DNA from: Nocardioides alpinus
Lineage (GTDB): Bacteria; Actinomycetota; Actinomycetes; Propionibacteriales; Nocardioidaceae
Direction of reading: 5' to 3'
Assembly (NCBI RefSeq): GCF_900112035.1
Contig: NZ_FOKC01000001.1
Span: 868,001 to 932,000 of the forward strand
Length of the DNA stretch: 64,000 nt
The notes beneath the pieces are model-generated. The model had not been told where the DNA came from. It did not search any database and saw only the letters and a list, made by a program, of their open reading frames with translations. Below are positions 12,143 to 21,105 of this stretch, piece by piece. A program made the translations under genes and the position numbers. Numbering within the stretch: position 1 is the first letter of the stretch; the number at the start of each line of letters is the position of its first letter.

Positions 12143-13158
12143 CCAGGGTCCTGGTCGACAAGATCGAGGTGCAGCAGGACGGCCTGGCGTTCGGTGACCC
12201 CATCGGCTGCGGCTACCACTGGACCGAGCCCGACGAGGTCGACGCCTACGGCGACTCCGTACGGCGCCTCGCCGGCAAGGTCGAGCTCGCGGTCGACGGC
12301 TTCGAGCGCACCGCGACCCTGCCGGAGGAGGTGTTCGCCGGCGAGGCGGCCGACGCGCTGCGCACGCGTGCGGCCAAGCGCCACGAGGAGGCGGTGCTCG
12401 TCCGCGACAACCTGCGCGGCCTCGGGCGCGCGATCAACGCCTACTCCGACGTGCTGCGACGCCACCGCGAGGGGCTCGAGCAGCTCCACGCCCGTGCGAC
12501 CGGCCAGGGGCTCGACGTCCGCGGCCAGAAGATCTGGCCTCCCGTCGAGACCATCCCCGGCGACGCCCCGCAGAAGGAGCTCGACGCGTGGGAGCGCGAC
12601 TGGAAGGCCTACCAGGAGTGCTTCGAGACCAAGATCGAGCTGCGTGACGCCCGCCGCGTGGCGACGCGCGAGCTGATCAGGGCGTTGGCCGACTACGCCG
12701 ACGTCCACCCCGACAAGGACCGGCAGAAGCTCGTCGCGGCCAGCGCCCACCAGGTGACGTTCGGCGAGCTCCGGCGCGAGGCCGCCGAGGAGGCCATGGA
12801 GGCCGTCCAGGCCGGCGACCACGCCGAGGCCGCGCAGCGCACGGTCGACGGACTCAAGCGGCGCGAGCAGTCCGCCCTCGGCTCCCTCGAGGACATGGTG
12901 CTCGCCGAGCGCCCGCCCGCCGAGATCCAGGCCCAGGCGGAGAAGGTCGCCGCCATCCACCGCGAGCTGACGGAGGCGCGCGTGGACGCCCGCGAGGCGC
13001 AGGTCGTGGCCGACCGCGAGCAGGCCCAGGCCAACCGTGCCGCCCGCCACCTCGAGGACGCCGAGTCCGGCAAGCCCCGGCTCGTGGCAGAGCCGGTCGC
13101 GTGGCAGCAGCCCACCGACCAGGCCGTGCCGGTCAACCTCAAGGACCGGCTGGGCTAG
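12139..13158 (+). CDS. Long helical protein with ESX-like N-terminus
   Basis: A 339-residue, highly charged helical protein. Residues about 35-115 (EVDAYGDSVRRLA..., then FAGEAADALRTRAAKRHEEA) resemble the N-terminal region of putative type VII-secreted proteins, with EVFAGEAADAL in place of the usual WxGxAA. Residues about 190-320 form long coiled-coil helices rich in Glu, Arg and Ala. No catalytic or toxin domain follows, so it is not an obvious effector; it may be a structural or adaptor protein. It is coupled to the upstream gene by an ATGA overlap and overlaps the convergent gene by 20 bp. Confidence 0.6.
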   Translation: MTRVLVDKIEVQQDGLAFGDPIGCGYHWTEPDEVDAYGDSVRRLAGKVELAVDGFERTATLPEEVFAGEAADALRTRAAKRHEEAVLVRDNLRGLGRAINAYSDVLRRHREGLEQLHARATGQGLDVRGQKIWPPVETIPGDAPQKELDAWERDWKAYQECFETKIELRDARRVATRELIRALADYADVHPDKDRQKLVAASAHQVTFGELRREAAEEAMEAVQAGDHAEAAQRTVDGLKRREQSALGSLEDMVLAERPPAEIQAQAEKVAAIHRELTEARVDAREAQVVADREQAQANRAARHLEDAESGKPRLVAEPVAWQQPTDQAVPVNLKDRLG

Positions 13159-14047
13159 GCCCTCGGTCCCTCGCGTCGACCACGAACCTGGCGACCGGAC
13201 TGTCGCGCAGCGCGCTGCACGTGAGCTGCTGGGGCGCGTCCAGCACCCGGCGCACGCGCACCTCGAGGCTGCGACCATCGGCCTCGAGGGTCACGGTCGT
13301 GACGTCGCCGTCGGTGCGGGCCGCGGTCGGGCGTACGTCGTCGAGGCCGGTGAGCGTGAGACGTCGACGCACATCGATCTCGGCCGCCTGGACGGGCATC
13401 GCGAGGTCCGAGCGCCCGCGGAGGTGGTCCAGGGACACCCGTCCGCCGACCGCTGCGTCGGCGACCTCGAGCGCCGAGTCGGGGTCGACCCGGCCGTAGT
13501 AGAGCCCCCGGGGCAGGACCAGCAGGTTGCCCGCGAACCGGTCGCCGCCAATGTGCGAGCACTCCCACACCGCGTCGGCGTGCCGGCCGGCAGCGAGGGC
13601 CAGGGCCACCGGACGGCCGCGCTCGGCGCAGCAGGCGTCGTGGCGGCCATGGGTGCAGACCGCGATCAGCGGTGCGTCGTACGGGGTCAGGCCGGGCGAG
13701 CGGCCCGCGCCGAGCGCGTCGAGGTCGAGGTCGCGGAGCTCCTCGGGGCTGCTGAGCGTGGCCGCCTCGAGCCACGAGTCGGCGCCGGCAGCCCGGGCGG
13801 CGAAGACCCGGATCCCCACTCCCTCGGCCCGGCGACCGGGTCGGCGCACGAGCAGGACGCGTACGCCGGCGCGACGGCCGCCGCGGGCGAGGTGTTCGCC
13901 GAGCCCGGCGGGCAGCCGGGCATCACGGAGGGCATCGGAGCCCCACGAGCCCGAGTGCTCCACGAGCAGGAAGCTCCGCACCGTCGAGGCGGTGCCGGCG
14001 AGGTCGTCCGCGCGGGCCAGGCTGGCGGCGGCGCAGCGGAACGTCAC
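13139..14047 (-). CDS. Sucrase/ferredoxin-like (thioredoxin-like [2Fe-2S]) protein
   Basis: About 302 residues with the family core CTHGRHDACCAERGRPVA, holding the Cys-x7-CysCys cluster-ligand pattern, followed by ECSHIGGDRFAGNLLVLPRGLYYGRV. These proteins have a thioredoxin-like ferredoxin fold and are thought to carry a [2Fe-2S] cluster; their role is not settled. The C-terminal 80 residues are an added beta-rich region. The GTG at 14047 overlaps the TGA of the cupin gene (GTGA), so the two are coupled. A second family member is encoded at 22047-22805. Confidence 0.85.
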   Translation of the reverse strand: MTFRCAAASLARADDLAGTASTVRSFLLVEHSGSWGSDALRDARLPAGLGEHLARGGRRAGVRVLLVRRPGRRAEGVGIRVFAARAAGADSWLEAATLSSPEELRDLDLDALGAGRSPGLTPYDAPLIAVCTHGRHDACCAERGRPVALALAAGRHADAVWECSHIGGDRFAGNLLVLPRGLYYGRVDPDSALEVADAAVGGRVSLDHLRGRSDLAMPVQAAEIDVRRRLTLTGLDDVRPTAARTDGDVTTVTLEADGRSLEVRVRRVLDAPQQLTCSALRDSPVARFVVDARDRGPSPAGP

Positions 14048-15099
14048 CGGACCACCTCGAGCAGGCCCTCCCGCACCAGCCGTCGGCACAGGACGAGGGA
14101 GCTCGCGGGGTCGAGCGGGAGGTCGGCCGGCGAGAGCGCGTCGCGGGACGCGACGACCTCCACGGCCCCACGGATGCGGGCCGGGACGCGCAGCACGCGG
14201 TCACCGAGCAGCACCCGGACCGTGTCACCGTCGTCCACCATCACGCAGGGGTGGCCGGGGCGGCGCCGCAGCAGAGTGCCGTGACCCAGGCCGCGCGTCA
14301 GCGCGTCGCGGTCCAGCAGCGCGCCCGCCATCCGCGGGGGTCGCTCGCTGAGGAACCGGACGGCCTGCTCCTGCGCGGCGGCGGGCGCGTCGATACGTCG
14401 TACGGCCTCGGCGACGGCGACGAGGTGCTCGCCGAGGCCGGCGACGAGGCGGTCCGGATCGGCGAGGTAGCCGGCAGGGAGGTGGTCGTCGGCGACGTCG
14501 CCGAGCACGTCACCGACGAGCCGGGAGACCAGCTGGCGCCAGGTGAGCTGGTTGATGCCGATCGTGAGGTGCAACGACACGGCCTCCTGCGCGCGGGCGG
14601 CGTGGGGCGTGCCGGTGGGGAGGTAGGCGACGACACCGGGCTCGAGGAGGAGCTCGCCGGGTCCGCCGTTGCCGTGGATCTCCCAGAGCTTGGTGCCGTG
14701 GGTCTGCAGGACGAAGACGTCGTGGGAGTCGGAGTGCACCGCGAAGCCCTGGGCCCCGGGCGGGGTGAGGTAGGCGTTGGCCTGGCAGGGGTGGCCGAGC
14801 TCGAGCTCGAGCCCCGCGACCAGCTCGGCGACCGGGGTCCAGTAGCGCTGGAGGCCTTGGAGCACGATCGTGGCGCCCTCGTCGTGGAGGCGCATCAGCT
14901 TCACCGGGTCGACGAGCCCGGTCAGCGGCTTGCCGGCGAGGCTGCCGCCGCGGGTGAAGGCCGAGTCGGGGAGCACCGAGCCGTTGCGGGCGACCCGGAC
15001 CGCCGGCGCCCGGATCGCGGTCTCGGTCAGCAGGTGGTCGACGTCGGCCAGCGCGAGGATGCGCGCACCGAGGTCGGGATCGGTGCGGTGGACGTGCAC
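14044..15099 (-). CDS. Cupin_4/JmjC-like protein (possible 2-oxoglutarate oxygenase)
   Basis: About 351 residues, a double-stranded beta-helix of the cupin_4 group, which includes the ribosomal oxygenases that hydroxylate ribosomal proteins. The iron triad is visible: His and Asp in HSDSHDVFVLQTHG and a distal His in LPTGTPHAARA; QANAYLTPPGAQGF precedes the first. The reading frame continues upstream with family-like sequence (SALDLLTGDARVFLDSTW) to a possible CTG start at 15165, so the GTG at 15099 may be too short. It follows the Asp/Thr-rich gene and is coupled to the sucrase/ferredoxin gene. Confidence 0.8.
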   Translation of the reverse strand: MHVHRTDPDLGARILALADVDHLLTETAIRAPAVRVARNGSVLPDSAFTRGGSLAGKPLTGLVDPVKLMRLHDEGATIVLQGLQRYWTPVAELVAGLELELGHPCQANAYLTPPGAQGFAVHSDSHDVFVLQTHGTKLWEIHGNGGPGELLLEPGVVAYLPTGTPHAARAQEAVSLHLTIGINQLTWRQLVSRLVGDVLGDVADDHLPAGYLADPDRLVAGLGEHLVAVAEAVRRIDAPAAAQEQAVRFLSERPPRMAGALLDRDALTRGLGHGTLLRRRPGHPCVMVDDGDTVRVLLGDRVLRVPARIRGAVEVVASRDALSPADLPLDPASSLVLCRRLVREGLLEVVR

Positions 15100-15161
15100 C
15101 GACGACGCCCAGGTCGAGTCGAGGAAGACCCGGGCGTCGCCGGTGAGCAGGTCGAGTGCGC

Positions 15162-15401
15162 TCAGAGCGCCGACCCGTCCGTGCCGTCGGTGCCGTCCGC
15201 GTCCGTGCCGTCGGCGTCGGAGCCGTCGGTGCCGTCCGCGTCCGTGGAGTCGCCGTCGGTGGCGTCGGTCGAGTCGCCGTCAGTGGAGTCGCCGTCGGTG
15301 CCGTCGGCGTCCGTGCTGGGCGCGGCGGGCACGCCGGTCGGGTCGACGCCCTCGGTGGTGATCTCGTCGTCGCCGAGGGGGCTGTCAGGAGTCGTCGTCA
15401 T
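15162..15401 (-). CDS. Asp/Thr/Gly-repeat acidic peptide
   Basis: A 79-residue protein of very low complexity. After PDSPLGDDEITTEGVDPTG it consists of DADGTDG/DSTDG units to the end. The ATG at 15401 has a perfect AGGAGG ribosome site, which argues that it is truly translated. There is no signal peptide or membrane segment. Asp-x-Asp-Gly repeats can bind calcium, but the composition could equally be a disordered spacer. It is the first gene of a possible unit with the cupin gene. Function unknown. Confidence 0.6.
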   Translation of the reverse strand: MTTTPDSPLGDDEITTEGVDPTGVPAAPSTDADGTDGDSTDGDSTDATDGDSTDADGTDGSDADGTDADGTDGTDGSAL

Positions 15402-15517
15402 GGATCCTCCTACTTCGTCCGCGACGGGCGGTCCGTCCCGGGGTGTGCGTCGAGTGTTGTCCGCAGCACCTGACGGTCCCACACCCCTGCGGGCGGGCGC
15501 TCCGCCGCCGGCGCCGG

Positions 15518-17566
15518 TCAGCCGCGGCCGCCCCGCGCGACGCCGTCGGCCGCCACGTCGATGTCGACCGGTCGGCCGTGGGTGCCGAGCCCGGAGATCC
15601 GCGTCGCACCGAAGGACCATGGCCGCACCGGGTCGACCGCCACGGCGTCGCGTCCCTCCGGCCGCAGGCCGAGGACGGAGCTGACGAGCGACACGGCCGA
15701 GGCGGCCGACCAGGCCTGCGGCCGACAGGCCGCCGGATAGGGCATCGGCACGGGGTGGGTCGATGCCGCGTCGCCGGCGAAGAGCTCCGGCGGGCGACCG
15801 CCGAAGGCGGCGAGGGCCGCGAGCAGCGCGTCGGCGACGGGCGCGGTCTCCGGGCGACCCTCGGCGGCGAGACCAGCCAGGCAGATGGCGGTGTCGTGGG
15901 GCCAGACGGAGCCGACGTGGTAGCCGGTCGGCGAGTAGCCCGCGGCATGCGTGGAGAGCGTGCGGATCCCGAAGCCGGACAGCATGTCCTGCCCGACGAG
16001 GCGCCGCGCGACCACGTCGACGCCGTCCGCGTCGAGGATCCCGGTGCCGAGGAGGTGGCCGATGTTGCTGGTCAGCGACACGACCGGGCGCTTGTCGCGG
16101 TCGAGGGCGATGGCCGGGAAGGGGCCGACAGCGTCCTCGACCCAGAAGCGCCTGCCGAACTCCGTGCGGAGTCCCTCGGCCCACTCGCGCCACCGGTCCG
16201 TGCCCGGCCGGCCGAACGACTCGAGCAGGGCGGCGCCGCGCAGCGCAGCGGCGTACGCATAGCCCTGCACCTCCGCCAGCGCGAGGGGCGAGCTGGCGCG
16301 CGAGCCGTCGCTGCGGCGTACGGCGTCGCCGGAGTCCTTCCATCCCTGGTTGGACAGTCCGTGACCGGAGCGGTCGACGTACTCCAGCAGCAGGTCGCCG
16401 TCGGCGTCGCCGTGCTCCACCTGCCACGTCAGGGCCCGCTCCAGCGCGGGCAGCAGCCGCTCGACCTCGTCCTCCGGCGCGCCCCAGGACCAGGCGTCGT
16501 GGAGGGTCAGCGCCCACAGCGGGGTGGCGTCGATGGTGCCGTAGTAGACCGGCGGGAGGTGGCGCTCGGTGCCGTCGTCCTCGCCGAGGCTGAAACCGGC
16601 GGACCGGACCTCGTGCAGGATCTTGCCGGGCTCCTCGGCGGTGACGTCGTCGGTGCGGGTGCCCTGGTGGTGGGCCAGCAGTCGGAGCGTCGACATCGCC
16701 AGGTCGGTGGTGACCGGCATCAGCATGCGAGCCGTCCAGAGGCTGTCGCGCCCGAAGAGGGTGAGGAACCACGGTGCCCCCGCACCGACGAACTCCTCCT
16801 CGGCGCCGTCGGCTCCGGGAGCGGCCAGGCGCAGGAGGCGCAGGTCGTCGAGGGAGCGCTGCACGACCGGGCCCAGCCGGCGGTCCGCGCTGTCCACCAC
16901 CATCGGCGACCACCCGGCCTCCCGCCGCGGGGCCGTCACGGCCGCCCGCGCGTCGTCCACGGTGAGCAGGAGCTCGTGGGTGACGGCCTCCCCGGGAGGT
17001 ACGACGACGTCCCACGTGGCGAGCACGTGGTCGCCCCGGTCGGCGGTGCGGGCGCCCGGCAGCCGCAGCACCGCGCGGAGGGAGTCGGCCTCCCAGGTCA
17101 GCGCGTGGCCGCCGATCCCGTCGGGGGTCCCGGTCGGGCCGGCAGCGCCGGACTTGACCGCGTCCATCGACGCCAGGTCGGTCGCCACCCGCAGACCCAG
17201 GGTGCAGACCACTGGCTCGGCGGCGGTGCTGGACACTGTGTAGCTCTCGCGGACGAGCCCCGGCTCGACGTCGCGCCTGCGGACGACCCGGACCGTGGGG
17301 TCGGGTCCGGGGTCGCCGAGGTGGCGGGGCACGGCGACGAAGGTGTGGGTGTCACCGCGGGCGCCGTGGTCGGCGAGGGCGGTGGGCGCACGCCCGTCGA
17401 CCTCGAGCCGGAGCAAGGACAGCACGCGTCGGTCGCCGTGGTGGACGCCGGCCAGCCCGCCGGGCCCGACCTGTCCGTCGGTCGCCGACCACACCTGCGT
17501 GGGCGCGGCCAGGGTGAGCGAGAGGTCGTGCAGCCACGGCTGCTGGGGTGCTTCGTCGGGGAGCAT
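15518..17566 (-). CDS. Glycogen-debranching-type glycosidase (amylo-alpha-1,6-glucosidase family)
   Basis: Cytosolic glycosidase of 682 residues. An N-terminal beta domain (residues about 1-240, with LAGVHHGDRRVLS) is followed by an (alpha/alpha)6 barrel. Barrel blocks include APWFLTLFGRDSLWTARM, TPLWALTLHDAW, YVDRSGHGLSNQGWKDSGDAV and the late SVWPHDTAIC with acidic residues at the expected general acid/base places. Members trim alpha-glucans or oligosaccharides. It is divergent from the LacI regulator with two operators between them, so expression is likely induced by the sugar taken up by the ABC importer next door. Confidence 0.88.
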   Translation of the reverse strand: MLPDEAPQQPWLHDLSLTLAAPTQVWSATDGQVGPGGLAGVHHGDRRVLSLLRLEVDGRAPTALADHGARGDTHTFVAVPRHLGDPGPDPTVRVVRRRDVEPGLVRESYTVSSTAAEPVVCTLGLRVATDLASMDAVKSGAAGPTGTPDGIGGHALTWEADSLRAVLRLPGARTADRGDHVLATWDVVVPPGEAVTHELLLTVDDARAAVTAPRREAGWSPMVVDSADRRLGPVVQRSLDDLRLLRLAAPGADGAEEEFVGAGAPWFLTLFGRDSLWTARMLMPVTTDLAMSTLRLLAHHQGTRTDDVTAEEPGKILHEVRSAGFSLGEDDGTERHLPPVYYGTIDATPLWALTLHDAWSWGAPEDEVERLLPALERALTWQVEHGDADGDLLLEYVDRSGHGLSNQGWKDSGDAVRRSDGSRASSPLALAEVQGYAYAAALRGAALLESFGRPGTDRWREWAEGLRTEFGRRFWVEDAVGPFPAIALDRDKRPVVSLTSNIGHLLGTGILDADGVDVVARRLVGQDMLSGFGIRTLSTHAAGYSPTGYHVGSVWPHDTAICLAGLAAEGRPETAPVADALLAALAAFGGRPPELFAGDAASTHPVPMPYPAACRPQAWSAASAVSLVSSVLGLRPEGRDAVAVDPVRPWSFGATRISGLGTHGRPVDIDVAADGVARGGRG

Positions 17567-17628
17567 CGGCGCCCTTCCGGGTGGGGTGCGAACAGAGGGG
17601 GGTGACAGAGAGTGTGACGTGGGTTACG

Positions 17629-17659
17629 GTTTGAGCGCTCCAAGTTTGAGCGCTCAAAC
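17629..17659. promoter_or_regulatory. Tandem LacI-type operators between glycosidase and lacI-like genes
   Basis: Two palindromic sites 15 bp apart: TTTGAGCGCTCCAA (17630-17643, one arm imperfect) and GTTTGAGCGCTCAAAC (17644-17659, perfect). The central CG flanked by inverted arms is typical of LacI-family operators. They lie 63 bp before the divergent glycosidase start and 30 bp before the regulator start, so both genes are probably controlled, the regulator by itself. Confidence 0.85.
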
Positions 17660-17688
17660 CACCCTAGACGCCGAACGAGGAGACCGCC

Positions 17689-18705
17689 ATGGCAGTGCCG
17701 GACCCGGCCACCCTCGACTCCGTGGCGGCGCACGCCGGGGTCTCCCGGCAGACCGTCTCCAACGTGCTGCGCCACCCCGACCGCGTCGCCGCCGGCACCC
17801 GCGAGCGCGTCCTCACCGCCATCCGGGAGACCCGCTACCGCCCGTCACTGCCCGCGCGGCAGCTCGCGACCCGCCGCGCCCACGCGATCGCCGTGCGCGC
17901 CGAGCGGACGCAGGACGGCATCTCGGGCCTGGTGCTCGACGCCTTCTACCACGGGCTCGCCGAGGCCGGGCAGGACAACGGGCTCCGTGTCCTCCTCTAC
18001 GCCCAGCCCGCCGACGAGGCGGCCGAGGTCGCCCTCATCGACGAGCTCGTCCACACCGGGGCCGCCGACGCCGTCGTCCTCACCGCCACCAGCGCGGCCG
18101 ACGAACGGCCCGCCCACCTGCGCGAGAGCGGTACGACGTTCTGCGCGTTCGGCCGGCCATGGGGCCACGACGACGAGCCGCACGACTGGGTGGACGTCGA
18201 CGGCGCGGTCGGCACCGGGCTCGCCGTACGCCACCTCCTGGACCGCGGCCACCGTCGCATCGCCTACCTCGGCTGGCCCGAGGACGGTGCGGACCCGAGC
18301 ACCGGCACCGACCGACGGCGCGGGTGGCTCGAGGCCGTCGGAGCAGCCTCCCTCGACGGACCCCCGGTGGAGGCCCGCAGCCTCAACCAGGCGGCCGCCG
18401 CCGAGGTGGCCGTCGCCGCGCTGCTCGCACGGGCCGACGCGCCCGACGCGATCGTCTGCGCGAGCGACACCCTCGCCCTCGGCGCCCACCGGGCCGCCCT
18501 GGCCGCGGCGAGGTCGGCCCGGCCGGCCACGGTCGTCGGCTTCGACGCCACCCCGGTCGCCGCCGCCCTCGGACTGGCCAGCGTCGCGCAGCCGATCGAC
18601 CAGGCCGCCCACCTCTGCATCGACCTGCTCACCGGCCGCTTCGAGGCGCCCGACCGACCCGCGCAGGGGTTGCTCGTCGCGCCGGTGCTCCACCTCCCGT
18701 CCTGA
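17689..18705 (+). CDS. LacI-family transcriptional regulator
   Basis: A 338-residue repressor. The helix-turn-helix and hinge cover residues 9-60 (LDSVAAHAGVSRQTVSNVLRHPDRVAAGTRERVLTAI, split by the turn at AGVS), followed by a periplasmic-binding-protein-like sugar sensor with the family blocks RHLLDRGHRRIAYLG, DAIVCASDTLALGA and VVGFDATPVA. It probably represses itself, the divergent glycosidase and the downstream ABC importer until an oligosaccharide binds. The ATG follows GAGGAG. The importer genes begin 50 bp after its stop, so one transcript is possible. Confidence 0.93.
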   Translation: MAVPDPATLDSVAAHAGVSRQTVSNVLRHPDRVAAGTRERVLTAIRETRYRPSLPARQLATRRAHAIAVRAERTQDGISGLVLDAFYHGLAEAGQDNGLRVLLYAQPADEAAEVALIDELVHTGAADAVVLTATSAADERPAHLRESGTTFCAFGRPWGHDDEPHDWVDVDGAVGTGLAVRHLLDRGHRRIAYLGWPEDGADPSTGTDRRRGWLEAVGAASLDGPPVEARSLNQAAAAEVAVAALLARADAPDAIVCASDTLALGAHRAALAAARSARPATVVGFDATPVAAALGLASVAQPIDQAAHLCIDLLTGRFEAPDRPAQGLLVAPVLHLPS

Positions 18706-18754
18706 CCCCCTCCCGACCTTCCGCCGATCCCCGCCACCATCAAGGAGTCCTCGC

Positions 18755-20011
18755 ATGTTGTCCTCGTCCCGTCGCCGCCAGGCGTCCCTCGCCGCCCTCG
18801 CTCTCACGTCGTCCCTCGCCCTCGCCGCCTGCGGTGGCGGCGGCTTCGAGGAGGAGGGCGGGTCCGACCCGGCGTCCTCGGGTGACGGTCCGGCCGAGCT
18901 CCAGGTGCTCATCGGCTCCAGCGGCGACGCCGAGACGCAGGCGGTCGAGGAGGCCGCCCAGGCGTGGGCCGAGGAGAGCGGCAACGAGGTCGAGGTGATC
19001 GTGGCCAACGACATCGCCCAGCAGCTGTCGCAGGGCTTCGCCGGCGGCAACCCGCCGGACCTCTTCTACGTCGACGCGGGGGTGTTCGGCGACTACGCGG
19101 AGGCCGGCAACCTCTACCCCTACCTCGACCAGATGGCCGACGCCGACGACTTCTACCCCAACCTCGTCGACTCCTTCACCCTGGACGACCAGGCCTACTG
19201 CGCCCCCAAGGACTTCTCCACGCTGGCGCTCCAGATCAACACGGAGGCGTGGAAGAAGGCCGGCTTGACCGACGCCGACGTCCCGACCACCTGGGACGAG
19301 CTCGAGACCGTCGCGCAGCAGCTCACCACCCCCGACCAGGCCGGTCTCGTGCTCGGCCTCGGCCGCGACCGGGTCGGCGCGTTCCTCGTGCAGAACGGCG
19401 GCTTCTGGGTGGACGGCGAGGCCGGTGAGGCGACTGCCACCGAGCCGACCAACGCCGAGGCGCTCGAGTACGTCCAGGGCCTGCTCGACAGCGGGTCCGC
19501 CGTGCTGGCGCCCGACGTGGACGCCGGCTGGGGTGGTGAGGCCTTCGGCACCCAGAAGGCCGCGATGACCATCGAGGGCAACTGGATCCGCGGCGCGATG
19601 GAGAACGACTACCCGGACGTCGACTACACCGTCGCCGAGCTCCCCGAGGGCCCGGCCGGCAAGGGCACCCTGCTCTTCACCCAGTGCTGGGGCATCGCCG
19701 CCGACTCGCCCAACCAGGAGGCCGCCGTCTCGCTGGTCGAGGCGATGACCACTGCTGAGCAGCAGCTCACCAACGCCGAGGCGTTCGGAGTCATGCCGAG
19801 CCGCGAGTCCGCGCAGGCCGACTACGTCGAGCAGTTCCCGCAGGACGCCCCCTTCATCGCGGGTGGCGACTACGGCCAGGGCCCGGTCAACCTGCCCGGT
19901 CTCGGCCCGGTCGTCGCCGACCTGGACTCGCAGCTCGAGCAGCTCAAGACCGCCGACGTCAACGACATCCTCGAGTCCTTCCAGCAGAACGCCGAGGCGG
20001 AGCTGAAGTGA
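18755..20011 (+). CDS. Carbohydrate ABC transporter, substrate-binding lipoprotein
   Basis: A 418-residue extracellular solute-binding protein. The signal peptide ends in the lipobox LAAC, after which the mature chain starts CGGGGFEEEGG and is anchored by lipid. The fold is a family 1 sugar-binding protein: LQVLIGSSGDAETQAVEEAA, then DLFYVDAGVFGDYAEAG, PKDFSTLALQINTEAW and AAMTIEGNWIRGAM. The ribosome site is AAGGAG. It delivers an oligosaccharide to the two permeases that follow with overlapping or coupled starts. No ATPase is present; such importers often share a general MsiK-type ATPase. Confidence 0.92.
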   Translation: MLSSSRRRQASLAALALTSSLALAACGGGGFEEEGGSDPASSGDGPAELQVLIGSSGDAETQAVEEAAQAWAEESGNEVEVIVANDIAQQLSQGFAGGNPPDLFYVDAGVFGDYAEAGNLYPYLDQMADADDFYPNLVDSFTLDDQAYCAPKDFSTLALQINTEAWKKAGLTDADVPTTWDELETVAQQLTTPDQAGLVLGLGRDRVGAFLVQNGGFWVDGEAGEATATEPTNAEALEYVQGLLDSGSAVLAPDVDAGWGGEAFGTQKAAMTIEGNWIRGAMENDYPDVDYTVAELPEGPAGKGTLLFTQCWGIAADSPNQEAAVSLVEAMTTAEQQLTNAEAFGVMPSRESAQADYVEQFPQDAPFIAGGDYGQGPVNLPGLGPVVADLDSQLEQLKTADVNDILESFQQNAEAELK

Positions 20012-21105
20012 GGGGCGCCCAGAGCATCCGTCAGGGGCAGGCCCGTGCCGGGTGGCTGTTCGTGCTGCCCACCCTGGTGCTGCTGGGGCTCTTCCTCGCC
20101 GTGCCGGTCCTGATGGCGCTGTGGGTCTCCTTCACCGACTGGAACGGTCGCGGCAGCCCGTTCGCCTCCGGCATCGGGTTCGTCGGGCCCGACAACTACC
20201 GCGAGCTGGTCGGGAAGGACGGCGGGCTGACCCGGTCGGACTTCATGACCTCGCTGCGCAACAACTTCTACTACGTGCTGCTGGTCGTGCCGCTGCAGAC
20301 GGCGTTCGCGCTGTTCCTGGCCCTGGTGCTCAACCAGCGGATGCTCAAGGCGGTCGGCTTCTTCCGCACCGCCTTCTACTTCCCGTCGGTGGTCAGCTCG
20401 GTCGCCATCAGCCTGGTGTTCCTGTTCCTCTTCTCCGGCGGCGGCGTGGTCAACTCGATGCTCGACGCGATCGGGGTCGACGGACCGACGTGGTTCAACG
20501 ACTCGCGCGGGCTCCTGCACCTCGCGGGCGACGGACTCGGCCTCTGGAACGCCTCGGAGCCGCCGTCCGCCCTGGCTGACGGCGGCATGCTCGGGCTGAC
20601 GTGGTGGCAGTGGCTCGCGGGCCCCAGCGTCGCACTGTCGGTGATCATCATGCTCGTCGTCTGGACCACCACCGGGACGTTCATGCTGATGTTCATGGCG
20701 GCGCTCCAGGACCTGCCGCTCGACGTCGAGGAGGCCGCACGGATCGACGGCGCCGGACGCTGGGGCGTCTTCCGCAACGTGACGCTGCCGCACCTGCGCC
20801 CCACGATGCTGCTGGTCACCACGCTCGGCCTGATCGGGACGTGGCAGGTCTTCGACCAGGTGTACGTCATGACGCAGGGAGGCCCGGGCAAGACGACGCT
20901 GACGCCCGCCTTCCTGTCCTACTCCTACGCCCTCGAGAACCAGAAGTGGGGGGTGGCCGCGGCGATGGCCTTCATCCTGTTCCTCATCATCTTCGCGATG
21001 GCGAGCCTGCAGCGGTGGATCTTCCGCGACAAGGACGCCCTCGAGCTCAAGCGCCAGGAACGGCGTACGACGAAGGCACGCGCCGCTGCGGGGAGTGCGG
21101 CATGA
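20008..21105 (+). CDS. Carbohydrate ABC permease, MalF type
   Basis: A 365-residue permease with about six to eight membrane helices. Typical features are the helix-1 region GWLFVLPTLVLLGLFLAVPVLM and the EAA loop EEAARIDGAGRWGVFRNVTLPHLRP, which docks the ATPase. The GTG start overlaps the stop of the binding-protein gene (GTGA), so translation is coupled. There is an insertion between helices 3 and 4 (ARGLLHLAGDGLGLWNASEPP region) that is larger than usual and probably faces outside. It pairs with the next permease. Confidence 0.92.
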   Translation: MRGAQSIRQGQARAGWLFVLPTLVLLGLFLAVPVLMALWVSFTDWNGRGSPFASGIGFVGPDNYRELVGKDGGLTRSDFMTSLRNNFYYVLLVVPLQTAFALFLALVLNQRMLKAVGFFRTAFYFPSVVSSVAISLVFLFLFSGGGVVNSMLDAIGVDGPTWFNDSRGLLHLAGDGLGLWNASEPPSALADGGMLGLTWWQWLAGPSVALSVIIMLVVWTTTGTFMLMFMAALQDLPLDVEEAARIDGAGRWGVFRNVTLPHLRPTMLLVTTLGLIGTWQVFDQVYVMTQGGPGKTTLTPAFLSYSYALENQKWGVAAAMAFILFLIIFAMASLQRWIFRDKDALELKRQERRTTKARAAAGSAA

